Part shown: positions 59,197 to 64,000 of the stretch, piece by piece
Numbering within the stretch: position 1 is the stretch's first letter
Layout of the letters: each line of letters begins with the position of its first letter
Assembly (NCBI GenBank): GCA_902805475.1
Contig: CADCSX010000006.1
Span: 186,001 to 250,000 of the forward strand
DNA from: Entonaema liquescens
Lineage: Eukaryota > Ascomycota > Sordariomycetes > Xylariales > Xylariaceae
Reading direction: 5' to 3'
Length of the DNA stretch: 64,000 nt
Notes under the pieces: model-generated
Databases searched by the model: none
The model's input: the letters and a program-made list of their open reading frames with translations, nothing else
What the model was told of the DNA's origin: nothing
Translations under genes and position numbers: made by a program

Positions 59197-60105
59197 TTAA
59201 TCCTTCTGGCTGGGCTCGTCGGCCTTGATAGCGGCCTCTTCACCCATAGCGGACTGGATGGTGATGACTAAAATACCCGTTAGAAATTCTGCGACCAATT
59301 TAAGAAGTAGCTTATTAACTTACTAAGAGGAGTTCCGTTCTCGTCGGCATCCTCGATCTTCTTGCCAATATCGCCCTCGGGGACCTTGATGTCGCTGCGC
59401 TCCTCGCTGGTGTTGATGTCGTGGAGAACAATGAAGCCATCCTCAAGGTGAGACTAATAGTAGATATTGGTTAGTATAATCCGATTCCAAACTCGATTGC
59501 GCATATAACGAGTGTACTCACGAAGTTGTACTGCTTGGTCTTGACAACGGGGACCTCCATGTTGTGGGTGGAGGGGCAAAGTTCTTCAAGCTTCTTGCCA
59601 GTGAAGATGTCGATACCAACGAGATGGACCTTGGCGTGACCGTGCTTGCCAGTCTTGGAGGTGGACATGTCGACGATCTTGCAGGGGCGGCCCTTGATAA
59701 CGACGGCACCGTTCTTGCGCAGAGCAGAACACTGCATGGGGAAGGTGGCAGACGCACCAGCATCTCCCTGGTTGTCGATCTCGAACTGTAACAAAATTCA
59801 TGTTAGCACCAAGCTATACTATAATCTTATATCTAAAATCGCAAATCGCGAATAGTAGACGGATAAAAACATATGTGTATGTGTAATAACGACGAAGGCC
59901 GCATCTAGTATCGCGGGGTTCATTGGCGATGCGTGCCAAATGCCAAAAGCGTACTATGTAATGCGTGGTGATGCGGATGCGGGGTGGTTTAGGTACCAGC
60001 TCGCTATTGCCCGCCCTTTGCGATCGCCATCATATATATATATAAAAAAAAAAAAAAGAGGGAACATGAAATGCTTCTTTTAAAAAAACGTACCTCGTCC
60101 GCCAT
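59197..60105 (-). CDS. eIF5A: Translation factor eIF5A
   Basis: Four exons (60105-60094, 59785-59522, 59453-59324, 59267-59197) give 158 residues, the usual length. Exon 1 is only ATG GCG GAC GAG, followed by a 308-nt intron that is much longer than the others in the window and contains an (AT)n/A14 tract. The hypusine loop STSKTGKHGHAKVH is intact, with Lys51 the site modified by deoxyhypusine synthase and hydroxylase. MQCSALRKNGAVVIKGRPCK and SHLEDGFIVLHDINTSEERS are diagnostic of the family. The C-terminal OB-fold follows. eIF5A binds the ribosomal E site and relieves stalls, notably at polyproline. Confidence 0.96.
60032..60057. repeat. (AT)n plus A14 tract in eIF5A intron 1
   Basis: An AT dinucleotide run (60032-60043) is followed by A14 (60044-60057) inside the long first intron of the eIF5A gene. 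Confidence 0.85.
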
Positions 60106-61429
60106 TTTGAAGGATTGACCGAAGTGAAAGTATTGGTAGAGTAGAAGAGAAAGGAAGATGCACAAATGGCCCAGCTAAAATGTCCAAGACCGAATAATGA
60201 GTTGGTTGGACTATTTGTAGAGGGGGAGGAGGATTGGGAAGATGTGAAAGATGAGGGAGGGGTTGAAAAAAGTAGAGTGGAGGAAACCGTAAAGGGCAAA
60301 AGACGGGATTTTTTCTTCCCAGAAAACACTTTGGGCACACAGTTTGCACGATACCTGATTGGCTGAGTCAGTCCTTGCTGGGGAATTAGCCCCAGTAAAC
60401 CCAGCAGTCCTGACAGTCTTTTTTGTATTTTTTTTTCTCAAGCACTTTGAACGGGGTGTGTTTTGTGGGTTTTCCAGGTAGCCTAGGCCAGTCTAGGCGG
60501 CCAGGCTCGCACAAAGCCGATCACTAATTTTCTTAACTTATAGGGTATCTCTGGCCTAATCACAGTGTTCCTTATAATTTTAGTGAGAGTGAGAGTTTTA
60601 AGGTTTTTAAACTGCCCCTCCGTCGCAACTGCAAGTCAACTGTAAATACCTGTTTGGAGGGGCAAAAGCCTCCGATGTTTGATCTTATATAATAAATACA
60701 TGGGTGCATCTGCATCTAACGTACAAAATATTGGAATTTGTCCTATTGCTATTGCCCTGCGTCACTACTCTATATAAGACGTCAGCACCTGTATCAGGAA
60801 ACAAGAATCATTCCCTTTTTTTTTTTTTTTTTTTTTGTAGAATACGGTAGGTACCTAAGGAATACTGATACTTTATGCATTTGACCTACCTATGCAAAAA
60901 GATATTTGATATACAAGGCAGGTACATAAATCGTACCTAGGTATGCGCTTCCCATAGATTCTTGGCTTCGAAGAGCACCGATCTTATACCAGTAAGGGAG
61001 GGTCTTAAAGATTGGACCCACTCTTTAAATCTTATCGGATCCGTGACCTAAAAGCATAACTTTTAGCCTTATGTACGGATTAGCATAATGTTGATCTAAA
61101 CCTGATATGGTATTGATACTTTACAATGACATGTGTCTGAAGCTTCAACCAATCATCATCTTTCAATCCGCGACTCGGGAGAGGCTGTTACACGGCCTCG
61201 TCTCTGCCTTTCTTAGGAGCTCATCAACAAATTAACTTCCTCGCTGATGCATTATCGTGAATAATATACGTCTTTTGTTCTTCACACTCCTTTTATTTGT
61301 ATTTTATCGTTCTAATTGAACTCTCTTTTTTATTTTTATATCTTATTAGCTTGACCGCACGGCCTATAGCTAATAGAGAGAGTCATGACGCGGCCCGACT
61401 CATAGTCCATCTCCGTTCGCATCTAGAAT
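60106..61429. other. Divergent promoters of eIF5A and VPS52
   Basis: This 1.3-kb gap contains both upstream regions. It has a T21 run (60816-60836), followed at once by taggtaccta (60848-60857) and then tacctaggta (60934-60943). No additional gene is recognised; frames overlapping 60030-60440 are low-complexity Lys/Glu or Phe/Ser runs. Confidence 0.55.
60816..60836. repeat. Poly-T tract
   Basis: Twenty-one consecutive T; the longest homopolymer seen in the window. Confidence 0.9.
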
Positions 61430-63510
61430 ATGTGGCTCGATCGGCTTGCCGGTCAGTCATCGTCTCCTACTCCCTCCCAGCCCGGCAGCCGCTCATACTC
61501 TCCCGCGCCTCGTCGAACTCCGAGTGGGCTAGGTCCGTACATCACATCCCAGCAGCGACCTGGTGTTACACCTAGATCTTCATCGCTGTCTTTAGCATCC
61601 ACCGAATCCTCCGCTTCTTCCCTCTTGGCATCTTCCCGAAGAGCCAATGGCTCGACTTTAAAGGAATCGAGGACGGTATACACCGGGCCTGATCCCGTAG
61701 ATATCTTAGATTCCCTTTTGGGCGACGACAAACAACATGCAACCTCCGATACCAAGAAGACGGCCGACTCGGTCAGCTCGATAACGCCTGAAGACCTCCA
61801 GTTAGAATTTGATTTCGGCGGGTTATCCATCCGAGAGCTAGCATTATCGGAGGAAGTACCACTCGACGATGCTGCTGTATATAGACCCCAAGCAGCTGAG
61901 GAGTGTATGTCCCCTTTTACTCTAAGGTTTCATTGTCTCCATGCTCACTGTTCTGCTTCCTAGATGACCGAGATAAAGCTAAGTTCGAGGAATTACACCG
62001 ATCAATACGAGCCTGCGACGAAGTACTTAGCTCGGTAGAGACCAATCTCACAAGCTTCCGGAATGACCTTGCGACTGTATCCGCGGACATCGAAACCTTA
62101 CAAGCACGATCTACAGCCTTAAATGTACGGCTGGAAAACCGAAAGGCAGTAGAGAAGGGCTTAGGACCTGTGGTTGAAGAACTTAGTGTGCCACCTACAG
62201 TAGTATCTAAGATTGCCGAAGGTCATATCGATGAAGGTTGGGTAAAGGTCGTCGCGGAAATCGATAAGAGAGCTACCGCACACAAGAAGAATGCCTCGAG
62301 CGCGCAAAGCACTAAGGGCTTGCAAGATCTTGGCCCTCTTTTAGAGAAGCTGGTACTTAAAGCTACCGAACGAATAAGAGATTTCCTCGTCGCCCAGATT
62401 AAGGCCTTACGGTCACCACATATTAACGCGCAAATCATCCAACAGCAAAACTTCCTCAAATTTAGAGACCTTTACTCCTTTCTCCATAAGCACCATGCCG
62501 CATTGGCCGATGAAATATGTCAAGCGTATATGAACACCATGCGGTGGTACTATGCCAACCAATTCACGCGTTACGAAAATGCCCTCAAAAAGATAAAGCT
62601 ACATTCCTTGGACAAGACCGATGTGTTGGGTAACGAGGATACTTCTAGGAAAGGCACTGTCCTTTCAAGTTCGAAAATTGCTGGTCCACCCCATGATGCC
62701 TTCAACTTAGGCCGGCGAATCGACCTTTTACGCACTCACAACCAGAGCGCGCTCTCCTCCTACTTAGCTGAGGAAGACCAATCTACCCATTACCTCGAAG
62801 TTCCCTTCCGGAATTTTAATCTTGCCCTGATCGACAACGCAACGGCCGAATACACGTTCCTAGCATCATTTTTCTCTCCCGCGCTGAGCTATTCTACTAT
62901 CTCGCGGCACTTTACCTACATATTCGAGCCGACGTTCCAACTTGGCCAGACCCTGACCAAATCTCTTGTAGGCGACACGTATGACGCTATTGGCGTTCTC
63001 CTTGCCGTCCGCCTGAACCAGCACTTCCAGTTCGAGCTGCAGCGCCGCAAGGTCCCCGCCGCAGACGGATACCTCAACGGCACGGCTATGCTACTATGGC
63101 CGCGCCTCCAGGCTATCATGAATGCGCACTGCGAGTCCGTTCGCGCTCTCACGACAACACTTCCAACACGCCCCCCGACTTCCAAAGCCGAACAGAGCAA
63201 ATTATCCGCCGCCCCTCATGTGTGTACACAACGTTTCGGACAGTTGCTCCACGGCATCCTGGCGCTAAGCACCGAGGGCGGCGACGACGAACCCGTAGTC
63301 ACGAGTCTGAGGAGACTGCGTAGCGAGATTGAAGCTTTCCTCACAAAGTATAGCGCGGCATTTGGTACCGATAAGAGGAAGAGAGAGCGCTTCCTGTATA
63401 ATAATTACAGTCTAATTCTGACGATCATCAGTGATACGCAGGGCAAGTTGGCGGACGAAGAGCAGGAGCACTTTGAAGGACTGAAGACAGCTTTCCAAGA
63501 GGCCGCGTAG
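61430..63510 (+). CDS. VPS52: GARP complex subunit Vps52
   Basis: Two exons (61430-61904, 61964-63510) give 673 residues. The N-terminal 130 residues are Ser/Pro-rich and disordered. After the intron the helical Vps52 core begins DRDKAKFEELHRSIRACDEV, followed by the diagnostic IRDFLVAQIKALRSPHINAQ, IIQQQNFLKFRDLYSFLHKH and QAYMNTMRWYYANQFTRYENA with HSLDKTDVLG. These segments match Vps52/Sac2 better than COG or exocyst subunits. GARP tethers endosome-derived vesicles at the trans-Golgi network. The C-terminal third continues helical to a Glu-rich end. Confidence 0.93.
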
Positions 63511-63965
63511 AATTTAAGGACAGAGCGCTTCAGATGACAGATTACTACATGATGACTTAGGACATACGCATGGCAAGAAAATTAAGAGATGATATGATTA
63601 AATGGGACTGTATTTCGAGAGTGGACTTTGCTAGTTATTTGATAAGAACTAGCTGTCTATCTGACTTATAAGGATGTCTCTTACGTTGCTTGTCCTATTT
63701 TGTGCTTTTGTGTCACGATGCCGCCCATCCATCCCGCCTCCCAAAAACCCAACTGAGTGGTATCTACCTACCAATATGATCCAAAGTTACGGGATGCGTA
63801 GCATACCATAAACCCAATCCCTTCGCCTTAACCTAACGTGCGTTCAATTCTAAGACTCGTTAAGCTCATACTTATACACTTTTTCATGTACTCTGTCATA
63901 ATAACATATAAAACACCTGAGCATCCCACGTACCGCCGACCGACCATCCTGGTATCCTAGAAATA
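63511..63965. other. VPS52 3' flank
   Basis: This is a 455-bp gap that probably holds the VPS52 3' UTR and the promoter of a gene starting at the window edge. No other gene is visible. Confidence 0.5.
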
Positions 63966-64000
63966 ATGGCTCGGACTCGACCACGACGCGAGATTCGACC
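63966..64000 (+). CDS. Possible 5' end of a further gene (truncated by window)
   Basis: An ATG at 63966 in fair context (AATAATGGC) opens a frame reading MARTRPRREIR to the window end. It is too short to identify. Its position about 450 bp past VPS52 in gene-dense DNA makes a start plausible, but a chance ATG cannot be excluded. Confidence 0.3.
   Translation, partial: MARTRPRREIR

Noticed and set aside
61430..63510. COG6 as the identity of the last complete gene
   Set aside because: Length fits, but the QAYMNTMRWYY...RYENALKKIK and IKALRSPHINAQ segments are those of Vps52.

Overview
The window is nuclear DNA of a filamentous ascomycete (Pezizomycotina, most likely a Sordariomycete). The genes are broken by many short spliceosomal introns, mostly about 50-70 nt, with GTAAGT/GTATGT-type donors and a CTAAC-like branch motif near the acceptor. 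The gene set is fungal: DASH Ask1, NuA4 Eaf7, CYP61/Erg5, Rrn7, a HeLo-like NACHT protein and a GPI-type mucin. No rRNA, intact tRNA, CRISPR array or recognisable transposon was found.

Layout. 1-2.6 kb: nothing recognised. 2.6-9.2 kb is a catabolic-looking block: a secreted intradiol dioxygenase, a TauD-type Fe/2-oxoglutarate dioxygenase and a divergently transcribed MFS sugar-type transporter. 9.6-17.9 kb is an accessory, immunity-like block: a small DUF7587-like protein that may be a distant ADP-ribosyltransferase fold, a convergent AAA+ ATPase, and a 1,423-residue STAND/NACHT protein with a beta-propeller-like C-terminus. 20.9-26.3 kb: an ECM4/omega-type glutathione transferase and the ubiquitin-activating enzyme UBA1. 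28.2-30.4 kb: a Thr/Ser-rich cell-wall protein. 34.6-37.4 kb: a Kelch-type membrane protein. 38.5-45.5 kb: EAF7, a GCP6-like gamma-tubulin complex subunit, DASH ASK1 and a small unknown protein. 49.6-63.5 kb is housekeeping: ERG5, a rhodanese, a Yip1-family protein, ubiquitin-eL40, RRN7, eIF5A and VPS52. A further gene may begin at 63,966 and run off the end.

Four gene-free stretches of 2.6-4.1 kb (1-2646, 17926-20879, 30448-34583, 45513-49596) separate the blocks. A short palindromic motif family (TAGGTACCTA / TACCTAGGTA) is scattered through the intergenic DNA.

Three genes (UBA1, the mucin, the rhodanese) can be read through only if one base is restored, each time at or beside a homopolymer run. 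This looks like residual long-read assembly error rather than three pseudogenes. Several genes have extreme 5' exon structures: a GST whose first coding exon is just ATG, a ubiquitin-eL40 gene whose start codon is split by an intron and followed by a 7-nt exon, and an eIF5A gene with a 12-nt first coding exon.
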